Source: Comamonadaceae bacterium (GTDB taxonomy: Bacteria; Pseudomonadota; Gammaproteobacteria; Burkholderiales; Rhodocyclaceae). Taken from it: a stretch of 64,000 bases of DNA. Position 1 is the stretch's first letter. Each line of letters opens with the position of its first letter. The stretch covers positions 1 to 64,000 of the forward strand of contig JANLJE010000021.1 of NCBI GenBank assembly GCA_029255645.1, in the 5' to 3' direction. The notes below the pieces were generated by a model that searched no databases, was not told the DNA's origin, and saw only the letters and a list, made by a program, of their open reading frames with translations. Positions 1 to 7,773 of this stretch are shown piece by piece. The position numbers were made by a program, and so were the translations under genes.

Positions 1-1
1 C

Positions 2-55
2 AACCTGCGCATGACCATCGGCGGCATCGGTGGTTGTTCGGTGCGTTTCGTCTAA
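2..55 (+). CDS. 3' end of a 2-oxopent-4-enoate hydratase-family gene (partial)
   Basis: Only the last 17 codons are in the window; they end NLRMTIGGIGGCSVRFV and a TAA stop. This tail resembles the end of the decarboxylase gene that follows (INLRVQGMGSVGCHFV), so it probably belongs to the same hydratase/decarboxylase fold. In dmp/xyl meta-cleavage operons the hydratase (dmpE/xylJ) lies upstream of dmpF, dmpG, dmpH and dmpI, which fits this position. The identification rests on a short tail plus context. Confidence 0.65.
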   Translation, partial: NLRMTIGGIGGCSVRFV

Positions 56-88
56 TTTGCTGAACCACGATCAAACAAGGAAACATCG

Positions 89-175
89 ATGACTCAAAAA
101 ATCAAATGCGCGCGCATCGTTCCGGGCCACATCGGCCCCTGCGGCGCGCCGGCCCGCGAACGGGGGCTGCTCTGA
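89..175 (+). pseudogene. dmpF-dmpG deletion scar (fused 5' and 3' remnants)
   Basis: A 28-codon frame starts with ATG after an AAGGAAAC ribosome site and reads MTQKIKCARIVPGHIG, close to the start of acylating acetaldehyde dehydrogenases (DmpF, typically MTQKIKCALIGPGNIG). It then turns abruptly into a short unrelated tail ending ARERGLL, whose TGA overlaps the ATG of dmpH (TGATG). That tail could be the end of dmpG (4-hydroxy-2-oxovalerate aldolase), which normally precedes dmpH. The simplest reading is a deletion of nearly all of dmpF and dmpG that left both outer ends. The dinucleotide-binding loop is also altered. The dmpF part is a clear resemblance; the dmpG part is inferred. Confidence 0.55.
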
Positions 176-963
176 TGAAACTCGATCAGGCAACAATTCT
201 CAAGCTGGCAGAGCACCTGGAAGAATGCGAGCTCAACGCCAGGGATACGCTCAAGATCACCGACGATCATCCCGACATGGACTGGGATGACGCCTATGCC
301 ATCCAGGACGAAATCCGCCGTCGCAAGCTTGCCCGGGGCAACAAGATCGTCGGTCTCAAGTGCGGTCTGACCTCCTACGCCAAGATGAAACAGATGGGCG
401 TCGAGACTCCCTGTTTCGGCTTCGTCACCGACTACGGCTCCGTGCCCGATGGCGGCGAGGTGAAAGTCTCCGAACTGATCCATCCCAAGGTCGAGCCGGA
501 AATCTGCTTCGTCCTGAAGCACGCCCTGAAGGGCCCCGGCTGCCACATCGGGGCCGTGCTGGCGGCCACGGATTTCGTCATGCCGGGGATCGAGGTGATT
601 GATTCCCGCTATCGGGATTTCAAGTTCGACTTGAAGAGCGTGATCGCCGACAACACCTCCGCCGCCCGCTTCGTGGTCGGGGGCCAGACCCTGCCGGCGG
701 AAGGCGTGGATCTGCGCACGCTCGGTGTCGTGCTCGAAAAGAATGGTGAGATCGTGACCCTGGCATCCGGTGCTGCCGTGCTGGGCCACCCCGCGGCTGC
801 GGTCGCGGCCCTGGTCAATCATCTGGGCGCCCGGGGCGAAGAAGTTCCCGCCGGTACCCTGATCCTTTCCGGCGGCATCACCGAAGCCGTGGCCGTCAAG
901 CCCGGCGACCACATCAATCTGCGGGTTCAGGGGATGGGCAGCGTCGGTTGCCACTTCGTCTGA
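175..963 (+). CDS. dmpH: 4-oxalocrotonate decarboxylase (2-oxo-3-hexenedioate decarboxylase)
   Basis: The 262-residue protein belongs to the hydratase/decarboxylase family of catechol meta-cleavage; DmpH converts 2-oxo-3-hexenedioate to 2-oxopent-4-enoate and CO2 with a divalent metal. Family features are VGLKCGLTS near residue 63, the acidic metal-binding HPKVEPEICFVL near 102-115, and a conserved GGITEA segment. The ATG at 175 was chosen because it overlaps the stop of the preceding frame and starts MKLDQATI as in the family; an upstream in-frame start would add unrelated residues. A tautomerase gene follows, as in dmp operons. Assignment as decarboxylase rather than hydratase rests mainly on gene order. 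Confidence 0.85.
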   Translation: MKLDQATILKLAEHLEECELNARDTLKITDDHPDMDWDDAYAIQDEIRRRKLARGNKIVGLKCGLTSYAKMKQMGVETPCFGFVTDYGSVPDGGEVKVSELIHPKVEPEICFVLKHALKGPGCHIGAVLAATDFVMPGIEVIDSRYRDFKFDLKSVIADNTSAARFVVGGQTLPAEGVDLRTLGVVLEKNGEIVTLASGAAVLGHPAAAVAALVNHLGARGEEVPAGTLILSGGITEAVAVKPGDHINLRVQGMGSVGCHFV

Positions 964-1012
964 CCCAGCCCGTGGAGGCAGGGTTCTCGTCTCGATGGCC
1001 GGGTGATTTGTT

Positions 1013-1038
1013 AATGAGTGGCCAATGAGTGGCCAATG
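1013..1038. repeat. 11-bp direct repeat, two copies
   Basis: The unit AATGAGTGGCC occurs at 1013-1023 and again at 1024-1034, with AATG starting a third copy. It lies in the dmpH-dmpI spacer and is one of many short local tandem duplications in this window. Confidence 0.8.
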
Positions 1039-1106
1039 CCAGCCGCGTCACTCCCATGCGAGTGGCGCGGGTCAGAATCGAAGGTACAACCAGCAAGGAG
1101 CTGAAT

Positions 1107-1298
1107 ATGCCGTTTGCACAGATATTCCTGATGGAAGGGCGTAGCGAAGAACAGATGCGCGCCGTCATCGAAAAAGTGAGCGATGCCCTGGTGGAAGCCA
1201 CCGGTTCTCCCCGGGAAAACGTCCGGGTGTGGATTCAGGAGGTGCCCAAGACCCAGTGGGGCATCGCCGGGAAAACCGCCAAGGATTTAGGGCGCTGA
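1107..1298 (+). CDS. dmpI: 4-oxalocrotonate tautomerase
   Basis: This 63-residue protein begins MPFAQIFLMEGRS; proline 2 becomes the catalytic N-terminal base after methionine removal. The length, the early EGR segment (conserved Arg) and the later VWIQEV stretch match the 4-oxalocrotonate tautomerase family, which interconverts 2-hydroxymuconate and 2-oxo-3-hexenedioate, the substrate of the decarboxylase encoded just upstream. AAGGAG at 1095-1100 sits six bases before the ATG and fixes the start. It closes the dmp-type gene set. Confidence 0.9.
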   Translation: MPFAQIFLMEGRSEEQMRAVIEKVSDALVEATGSPRENVRVWIQEVPKTQWGIAGKTAKDLGR

Positions 1299-1526
1299 AA
1301 AAAACCTGAAGCCTGACCCTTCGCGCTTCCAGGAAGACCGGCCTGGACGACCTGGGGGGCTTTGCTTCCGGGTTCCTTCCTGGCCCGTTTTTCTGGCCCG
1401 CTTCCAGGTTCGCTTTCAGGTCCGGTCACGGCCGGGCGATTACCGGCGTGGTTTGCGGTCGTCAAGGCTATCAGCCCGGAACCGGAACAGGGATAATGCG
1501 AACCGATCTTTGTGGAGGAACCCATC

Positions 1527-1931
1527 ATGAAACGACACTTGCTGCCGGCCCTGATCCTTGGCGGGCTGTCGCTCGGGGCGCTGGCCGATGATGCCGACCT
1601 CGGCGCGCTGGAATACCGGAACAGTTGCGCCGCCTGTCATGGCCTGGAGGGCAAGGGCGGCACCGAGATGGGGCGTCTGTTGCGGATCCAGCCGCCGGAC
1701 CTGACCTTGTTGCAGCAGAAGAATGGCGGCGTGTTTCCCACGGCCCGGGTGTACAACACCATCGATGGCCGGCTGGACGTGCAGGCGCATGGCAGCCGCG
1801 CCATGCCGGTCTGGGGCCAGCGTTATACGGAGGAGGTCTCCTACCTCCACAGCGACCCTCTGCTGGGCGAGCGTACCGTACGGGTGCGGATTCTGGCGCT
1901 GATCGACTATCTCTATCGGTTGCAGCGCTGA
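1527..1931 (+). CDS. Periplasmic monohaem cytochrome c
   Basis: The 134-residue product has a signal peptide (MKRHLLPALILGGLSLGALA) and one haem motif, CAACH, near residue 36. A later AMPVWG segment (about residue 92) probably supplies the distal methionine, as in class I cytochromes c. It should be a soluble periplasmic electron carrier; the partner is unknown. GGAGG at 1514-1518 sets the start, so an upstream in-frame GTG that overlaps this site is rejected. It is a single-gene unit followed by a strong terminator and faces the chemosensory operon. Confidence 0.85.
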   Translation: MKRHLLPALILGGLSLGALADDADLGALEYRNSCAACHGLEGKGGTEMGRLLRIQPPDLTLLQQKNGGVFPTARVYNTIDGRLDVQAHGSRAMPVWGQRYTEEVSYLHSDPLLGERTVRVRILALIDYLYRLQR

Positions 1932-1953
1932 TTGCGGCGGTTCGCCCATGAAC

Positions 1954-1985
1954 AAGCCCGGCCGTAACTGGCCGGGCTTTTTTTG
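1954..1985. terminator. Rho-independent terminator after the cytochrome gene
   Basis: AAGCCCGGCC (1954-1963) pairs with GGCCGGGCTT (1970-1979) around a six-base loop and is followed by a T run. It ends cytochrome transcription and may also help stop the convergent chpA transcript. Confidence 0.85.
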
Positions 1986-1987
1986 CT

Positions 1988-2037
1988 GCTTTGCCGGGCC
2001 GCTTTGCCGAGCAGCTTTGCCGAGCAGCTTTGCCGAG
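1988..2037. repeat. 13-bp tandem array at the 3' end of chpA
   Basis: The unit GCTTTGCCGAGCA occurs in two full copies and one nearly full copy from 2001, preceded by a degenerate copy at 1988-2000. It fills the space between the cytochrome terminator and the chpA stop codon. Confidence 0.85.
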
Positions 2038-2038
2038 G

Positions 2039-5000
2039 TCAGGCCCGGCCGGTGTATCCGGCCAGCAGCCGCAGCAGCTGCTCTTCGTCATAGGGTTTGC
2101 CCAGGTAATCATTGGCCCCGATTTCCATCGCGTAGTTGCGGTGTTTGTCCGCGGTGCGCGAGGTGATCATGATGATCGGCACCTGCTTCAGGCGGGCGTC
2201 GGCGCGGATGTTGCGCACCAGGTCGAAGCCGTCCATGCGCGGCATCTCGATGTCGGAGAGGATGACATCGGGAATCTTCTCGATCAGATGTTCCAGCGCA
2301 TCGACCCCATCCTTGGCCAGCTCCACCTGGTAGCCTTCCCGGGCCAGCAGCTTGCTGGTGATCTTGCGGACCGTGAGGGAGTCGTCCACCACCAGGACGG
2401 TGGGTTGCTGCAGCGGGACCGGTGTCGCGGTGGCTTCGGGAACTGCCGCGCCTTTCAGGGGGGCGCTGGGGGCAAGAATCTGGCTGGCCAGGGCGACGGG
2501 GTTGAGGATCAGGACGACCTGGCCATCCCCCAGCACCGTGGCGCCGGCAATGCCGACCACGCGGGCCATCTGGGGGCCGACGTTCTTGACCACGATTTCC
2601 TGTTTCCCCTTCATTTCGTCGACCAGGACGGACACCCGATGGGGTCCGGAGCGCAGCAGCAGCACCCAGTGCAGGCGGCGGTGTTCCGGCTGGGTCTGGT
2701 TGTCACCCAGCAGACGGGGCAGGTAATAAAAGGGGTAATGATGGTCCTGCCAGACGACTTCACCCTTGCTGCGGATTTCGTCCAGGGATTTTTCCCGGAT
2801 TTCCTGGACCTGTTCGATCAGGGCGGAGGGAATGGCAAACAGCCGCTCGCCCACCTCGATCAGCACGGCCTGGGTGACGGCCAGGGTGAGCGGCAGGTAG
2901 AGGCGGAAGGTGGTGCCCTTGCCTTTTTCGGTGCGCACTTCGATCCGGCCGCCAAGGCTGGTGATCCCGGTTTTCACCACGTCCATGCCCACGCCGCGGC
3001 CGGCGACCTGGGAAATTTCGGTGGCGGTGGAGAAGCCGGAATGGAAGATGAAATCCACCAGATGTTGATCATCCACCGCCTCGCCCGGCGCGATCAGGCC
3101 GTCCGCTTCCGCCTTTTCGCGGATCCGGTCCAGATCAAGACCGGCCCCGTCATCGGACAGGGTGAGGATGATTTCATTGCCTTCCTGGGCCAGGCTGAGA
3201 TTGATTTCACCAATTTCATCCTTGCCGGCGGCCAGGCGCTGTTCGCGGGCTTCCAGGCCATGGGCGACGGCGTTGCGCAGCATGTGTTCCAGGGACGGGA
3301 GGACATTTTCCAGCACGGAGCGGTCCAGTTCCACCTGGCCGCCGTGCAGTTCCAGGTTGGCGCGCTTGCCCACTTCCTTGGCGGTCTGGCGCACCAGCCG
3401 GTAGAGCCGCTCGCTCTGGCTGGCGAACGGCACCATGCGCACGCTCATCAGGGATTGCTGCAGGCTGCGGTTGAGGCGGGCCTGGGCGACGAGGGCGGCG
3501 TTGGCGTCATCCAGGTTTCTGAGCAGGTTCTGCTGCACCGTGGCCACGTCGTTGACCGACTCGGCCATCATCCGGGTGAGTTCCTGGAAGCGGGTGAAGC
3601 GGTCCAGTTCCAGGGGGTCGAAGTCGGCCTTGATTTCGTGACGGGTGTTGGCCTGGATCTGGGTTTCTGCCTGGATTTCGATTTCCCGCAGCTGGCGCCG
3701 CAGGCGGATCACGTTTTCCGTCAGGTCCAGGAGGGAATCCTTCAGCTCCCGCATTTCCCCCTCGATCCGGGCCCGGACGATGGCAAGTTCGCCGGCTTCA
3801 TTGACCAGCTGGTCGACCAGATCGGCACGGACACGCAGCAAGGCCTTCTGGCTGGCTTCGCTTTCCTGCGGGGCATGAGCCTGCGTTTCAAGAGCCTGGG
3901 CGGCGGCGGGCGAGGGGCTGGCCGGTGCCGGCGCCGGGGGCGGCTCGCCTGCCGTTGCGGCGCCCGTTGCCGGCATCTGGGGCATCTGGGCAGGTTCGCC
4001 CGGGGTATCGGCGGAGGCGGTGCGCAGGGGTAGGCCGGGGGGGCTGAAATCGCCCGCCTGGTAACGCTCCACGGTCTGGGCCAGCAGGTCGCAGGCGGAC
4101 TCGATGTCGTCCAGATCGGCCGGGGTGATCGGGGCGCCATGCAAGAGTTCGCCGACCCGGCTTTCGACGGCGTGGGTGAATTGCCCCAGATTCATCGCGC
4201 CAGCCATGCGCGAGCTGCCTTTGAAGGTATGCAGCAGCCGGGCCAGGGCATTGGGGGCGGTGGTGCTGCCCGGGTCTGCTTTCCAGGCGGCGATCTGGGT
4301 CTGGAAGCCTCCCACCAGTTCCTGGGCTTCTTCCAGGAAGATGGGGAGCAATTGCTCATCCATTTCGTCTTGCAGCAGCGGCAGCGTTTCCGGCGCGGCG
4401 GCTGGGAGGCTGCTGTCGGGCTGTCTGGCGCTGCTGTCCTCTGCCGGGGGCAACCCGGCATCGGTGATCCCTGCCTGAGTCCGGGGCGGGCTGAAGGGTT
4501 CGCCCAGGGATTCGCCCAGGGATTCGCCCAGGGATTCGCCCAGGGATTCGCCCAGGGATTCGCCCAGGACGGCAACCATGTCCTTGTCCTGGTTTTCCTG
4601 TGCGTCGGATTCGCTCCGGGAGGGGTAAAGCTGGGATAGCGCATCGATCAACATCGGCTGGGCGTCCGGCATCTGACCCTTGGCCAGGCACTGCAACATC
4701 GCTTCCAGCGCGTCCATGGTCTGGCGCAGCACGGCCAGGCCTTCGAGGCTGTCCGGGTGCCGTGCGCCATCGCGGCGCAACAAGGCGTGTTCGAGTGCCT
4801 GCCCCAGTTTGTTGACCGGAAGAATGCCTACCGTACCGGCGATACCCGCCAGGGTATGGGCGGCACGGCCGATTTCGAAGGGAGTGGCCATGCTGGGGGC
4901 CTGGCTCAGCTCTTCGACAAAGCGCTGCAAATTGTCCAGATGGCCGCGCGCCTCATCCCGGAAAATTTCATGAAGCTGGGGTGAAATCGTCAGCGTCTGG

Positions 5001-7762
5001 GCCGCTGGCGCGGCACTTGGCCTGGGCTCCGGTTCCGGCTCCGGTTCCGGTTCCGGTTCGGGCTCGGGCGCCGGTTCGGGTTCGGCCTCCGGTTCGGGTG
5101 CCATGGCGGGTGCGTTGTCCAGCACGTCGAGGCTGAGTTCGAGCGGTGGCCCGGCTGTGCCGGCTTCGCCGGCCGGGGGGGCGCTGTCGAGGCTGGCGCG
5201 TGCCAGATCCGGCAGGGGAAAATCGGTGGTGCGTTCCTGCGCCGGGGCGGCAGGGCTTTCCGGAACGGGTGCGGCAGCGGGCGGCGGGACGGCGGATGCT
5301 TCCGGTGTTTCTTTCACGCCGCGGAGTTGTTCGGCCAGGCGTATCAGCGGGGTGGGGTCGGGCATCAGCCCGTCGCCGCTGGAGAGGTGTTCCACCCAGA
5401 CACTGAAGACCTGGTGGGTGAGGGCGAGCATCTCCAGCAGTTCCGGCGTGACTTCCAGTTCCTGGCGCAGCCACTGGTTGAGCGTCTGTTCCACGGCCCA
5501 GGCGGTTTCGCCGAGGTCCTTGAGCCCCACCATGCGACCGCTGCCTTTCAGGGTGTGGGTGGAGCGGCGGATGGTGGTCAGGGTGTCCACATCGTGGGGT
5601 TGCCGGCGCAGGATGGCCAGATTGCTGGCGATGGTGGCAAGCACTTCCCGGGCTTCTTCCAGGAAGATTTCCAGGAGTTCGGCATCGAGCTCGTCGGTGC
5701 TGGCCTGGGCGAGCTGCAAGGTTTCGGCGGAGGGGGCCGGGGTTGCGGGCTGGGCGCCGATCGGGGCCAGGGCTTCAGCAATGGCCTGCATCTGCGGTGC
5801 TTCTTCGCCCGGCTTCCTGGCCAGGGCAAAAAGGGCGGCCTTGGCCTGGGCCAGCAGGGCCTGGTCTGCCACCAGGTCGGCATCCTTCTGCAGGGCCTGG
5901 AGGTGGGCCTGCAGGTCGTCGCGCAGGGCCGGGTCGTCCGGCGCGGCATGGAGGGCTTCGAGCAGGGCCTGAGTTTCGGCCTTGAGCCGATTCAGCTGGC
6001 TTTCGACCGAGGCGCCGGGGGGTTCGGTGGTTTCTTCGGAGCTGGCCTCCGCCATTTCCCCGGTCGGGGCGGATTTGCCCTGGAGATTGTCGAGGAAGGA
6101 CTGGAAGTCGGTGTTGCCATGCTGCAGGGCGTCGACGAAGAAACCGAGGGTGGAGAGTTGCTGGGCCACGGTTTCGAAAGCACCTGCTTCGGGTTCGCTG
6201 CCGGCCTGGGCGAAACGGAGAATCTGCCGTTCGCAGTCCCGCAGGTAGGCCACGGCGGCGTCTTGTCCGAGGATGGTGAGGGCGCCGGCAATCTGGCGCA
6301 AGGGGCTTTCGAGGGCGCCGCTGTCCGGGCGTTTGCTGGTGTCGCGGAAGTAAACGTCGAGGGTCTGTTCGATCTGGGCGAGATTGCTCTGGATTTCCCG
6401 GGCGACCTGGGCCATGAGCAGGCGTTCCTGGGCGCGGCGGGACATTTCATCGAGCAGGGGAATGTCGCTGTCCTGGGGAATCTGCCCTGCCATGCAGGTC
6501 TGCAGGCGTTTGACCATCAGGTCGACCTGCTGGGCGAAGTCCTGACCCAGGCGGGCGTAGTTTTCCAGGGCGGTCTGGATCAGCAGCAGGGCGGTGGCGA
6601 TTTCCATCGCCACGCCATCGGATTGGCGCGAGGGTTGCTGGGCCAGCCAGTCGGCAGCGGCGTTCAGGGCCTGGGCGAGACGGTTGAGTTCGGCATTTTC
6701 CAGCTCGGTGGCGAACTGGGCGCTGTGGTGGGTCTGCTCCACGAAGGCGGTCAGGGCCGAGGCGCTGCCCGAGCAGAAGCGGTTCCACTGTTCTTCGGCG
6801 GTGGCAATCGTTTCCCGCAGGCGACGCAGGGTGGCTTCATGCGGGGCGCTGGCCCCGGGTTTGCGGCTGTCGCTGCTGGGGATCAGGGTCTTGAGCTGGT
6901 AGGTTTGCTGGATTTCCGCCAGCAGCGGGTCGGCCTGGGCCGGGCTGTGGGCGACGAAGAACAGGCAGTCGCGCAGCAGGCGTTCGGCCACGCCGGGGTT
7001 GCCTTCCAGCAGGCGGCGGATCTGCAGGTCGATGCGGGCGCACAGGGAGCGCGCGTCACCGGCCTGGCTGGCGCCATGCGCCAAGGCGGTGACCAGGCCC
7101 AGGGCGGCCCACCAGAAGGCCCGGGCCGAGGGGGAAGCCTGGGTGGCTTCGATGCGGCGCAGGGCTTCTTGCATCAGGGCCAGGCCTTCGTTACTGGCCG
7201 TGCTGCCCTCGGGCTGGCGTAACCAGGCCAGCAGCCCCTTCTGGAAGCGGCTGCGTTCGGAGCGGATCAGTTTCAGCCGTTCTTCCTGGGTCAGGGGAGT
7301 CCCGGCTGGACGCTTGGGCGGCCGCAGGCTCAGATCCGGGAAGAACAGGTCGGTGGGGTTGGCTGGACGCTGGCCCAGGGCTGCCGCCAGGGCCTGGTAG
7401 GTGGGCAGCAGGCGCAGGGGCTGATCGGGTTCGCCGGCCAGCAGGTTGTCCAGATACTGGCGCAGGGCGGCAAAGGCGTCCTGGATGGTGGCCGGGGCGG
7501 CTCCGGGGTTGGGCGCTTCGCCGTTTTCCAGGGCCAGCAGCAGGTTTTCCAGCGCGGCGCTGATCTGGGTGATGCCATCCAGGCCTACCATCGATAACGC
7601 GCCGTGCACCTGGTGCAGGTGGGTGCGGCAAAACTTGAGCTGGGTGACATCACCTTGTTGCTGGAATTGCTGGAGGGCTTCAGTTGCCCGTTCCAGGGCA
7701 AGGTCGATCTCTCCCTTGACCCAGGTCAGAGGTCCCAGGTCGAAGTTCGTGGCTGCATTCAT
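2039..7762 (-). CDS. chpA: ChpA/PilL-type hybrid chemosensory histidine kinase (multi-Hpt CheA with receiver)
   Basis: This 1907-residue kinase is the CheA of the type IV pilus (Chp) system. An Hpt-like segment with HLHQVHG lies near residue 50. Phosphotransfer domains follow at about 734 (HTLKGSGRM), 967 (HTLAGIAG) and 1181 (HTFKGSSRM). The dimerisation and ATPase core has its N box near 1497 (LRNAVAHG), then a CheW-like domain, and a C-terminal receiver has DD near 1792 and phospho-acceptor Asp near 1836 (SDIEMPRMDG). Linkers carry a Pro-Glu run (about 888-914) and six GESL-type repeats (about 1065-1088). It is the last gene of pilGHIJ-chpA, 11 bp after pilJ. Only four plausible phospho-sites are seen, fewer than in Pseudomonas ChpA. 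Confidence 0.93.
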   Translation of the reverse strand: MNAATNFDLGPLTWVKGEIDLALERATEALQQFQQQGDVTQLKFCRTHLHQVHGALSMVGLDGITQISAALENLLLALENGEAPNPGAAPATIQDAFAALRQYLDNLLAGEPDQPLRLLPTYQALAAALGQRPANPTDLFFPDLSLRPPKRPAGTPLTQEERLKLIRSERSRFQKGLLAWLRQPEGSTASNEGLALMQEALRRIEATQASPSARAFWWAALGLVTALAHGASQAGDARSLCARIDLQIRRLLEGNPGVAERLLRDCLFFVAHSPAQADPLLAEIQQTYQLKTLIPSSDSRKPGASAPHEATLRRLRETIATAEEQWNRFCSGSASALTAFVEQTHHSAQFATELENAELNRLAQALNAAADWLAQQPSRQSDGVAMEIATALLLIQTALENYARLGQDFAQQVDLMVKRLQTCMAGQIPQDSDIPLLDEMSRRAQERLLMAQVAREIQSNLAQIEQTLDVYFRDTSKRPDSGALESPLRQIAGALTILGQDAAVAYLRDCERQILRFAQAGSEPEAGAFETVAQQLSTLGFFVDALQHGNTDFQSFLDNLQGKSAPTGEMAEASSEETTEPPGASVESQLNRLKAETQALLEALHAAPDDPALRDDLQAHLQALQKDADLVADQALLAQAKAALFALARKPGEEAPQMQAIAEALAPIGAQPATPAPSAETLQLAQASTDELDAELLEIFLEEAREVLATIASNLAILRRQPHDVDTLTTIRRSTHTLKGSGRMVGLKDLGETAWAVEQTLNQWLRQELEVTPELLEMLALTHQVFSVWVEHLSSGDGLMPDPTPLIRLAEQLRGVKETPEASAVPPPAAAPVPESPAAPAQERTTDFPLPDLARASLDSAPPAGEAGTAGPPLELSLDVLDNAPAMAPEPEAEPEPAPEPEPEPEPEPEPEPRPSAAPAAQTLTISPQLHEIFRDEARGHLDNLQRFVEELSQAPSMATPFEIGRAAHTLAGIAGTVGILPVNKLGQALEHALLRRDGARHPDSLEGLAVLRQTMDALEAMLQCLAKGQMPDAQPMLIDALSQLYPSRSESDAQENQDKDMVAVLGESLGESLGESLGESLGESLGEPFSPPRTQAGITDAGLPPAEDSSARQPDSSLPAAAPETLPLLQDEMDEQLLPIFLEEAQELVGGFQTQIAAWKADPGSTTAPNALARLLHTFKGSSRMAGAMNLGQFTHAVESRVGELLHGAPITPADLDDIESACDLLAQTVERYQAGDFSPPGLPLRTASADTPGEPAQMPQMPATGAATAGEPPPAPAPASPSPAAAQALETQAHAPQESEASQKALLRVRADLVDQLVNEAGELAIVRARIEGEMRELKDSLLDLTENVIRLRRQLREIEIQAETQIQANTRHEIKADFDPLELDRFTRFQELTRMMAESVNDVATVQQNLLRNLDDANAALVAQARLNRSLQQSLMSVRMVPFASQSERLYRLVRQTAKEVGKRANLELHGGQVELDRSVLENVLPSLEHMLRNAVAHGLEAREQRLAAGKDEIGEINLSLAQEGNEIILTLSDDGAGLDLDRIREKAEADGLIAPGEAVDDQHLVDFIFHSGFSTATEISQVAGRGVGMDVVKTGITSLGGRIEVRTEKGKGTTFRLYLPLTLAVTQAVLIEVGERLFAIPSALIEQVQEIREKSLDEIRSKGEVVWQDHHYPFYYLPRLLGDNQTQPEHRRLHWVLLLRSGPHRVSVLVDEMKGKQEIVVKNVGPQMARVVGIAGATVLGDGQVVLILNPVALASQILAPSAPLKGAAVPEATATPVPLQQPTVLVVDDSLTVRKITSKLLAREGYQVELAKDGVDALEHLIEKIPDVILSDIEMPRMDGFDLVRNIRADARLKQVPIIMITSRTADKHRNYAMEIGANDYLGKPYDEEQLLRLLAGYTGRA
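4499..4570. repeat. 12-bp in-frame tandem array inside chpA
   Basis: Six copies of TTCGCCCAGGGA run in register. On the coding strand they give a run of GESL tetrapeptides in an interdomain linker of the kinase. Because the unit is a multiple of three, copy-number change would not break the frame. Confidence 0.9.
5020..5100. repeat. Pro-Glu/Ala codon repeat inside chpA
   Basis: Imperfect six-base repeats of the GGTTCC/GGCTCC type encode an alternating Glu-Pro linker in ChpA, between two Hpt regions. This is a flexible low-complexity spacer. Confidence 0.75.
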
Positions 7763-7773
7763 GCGATGGGTTC

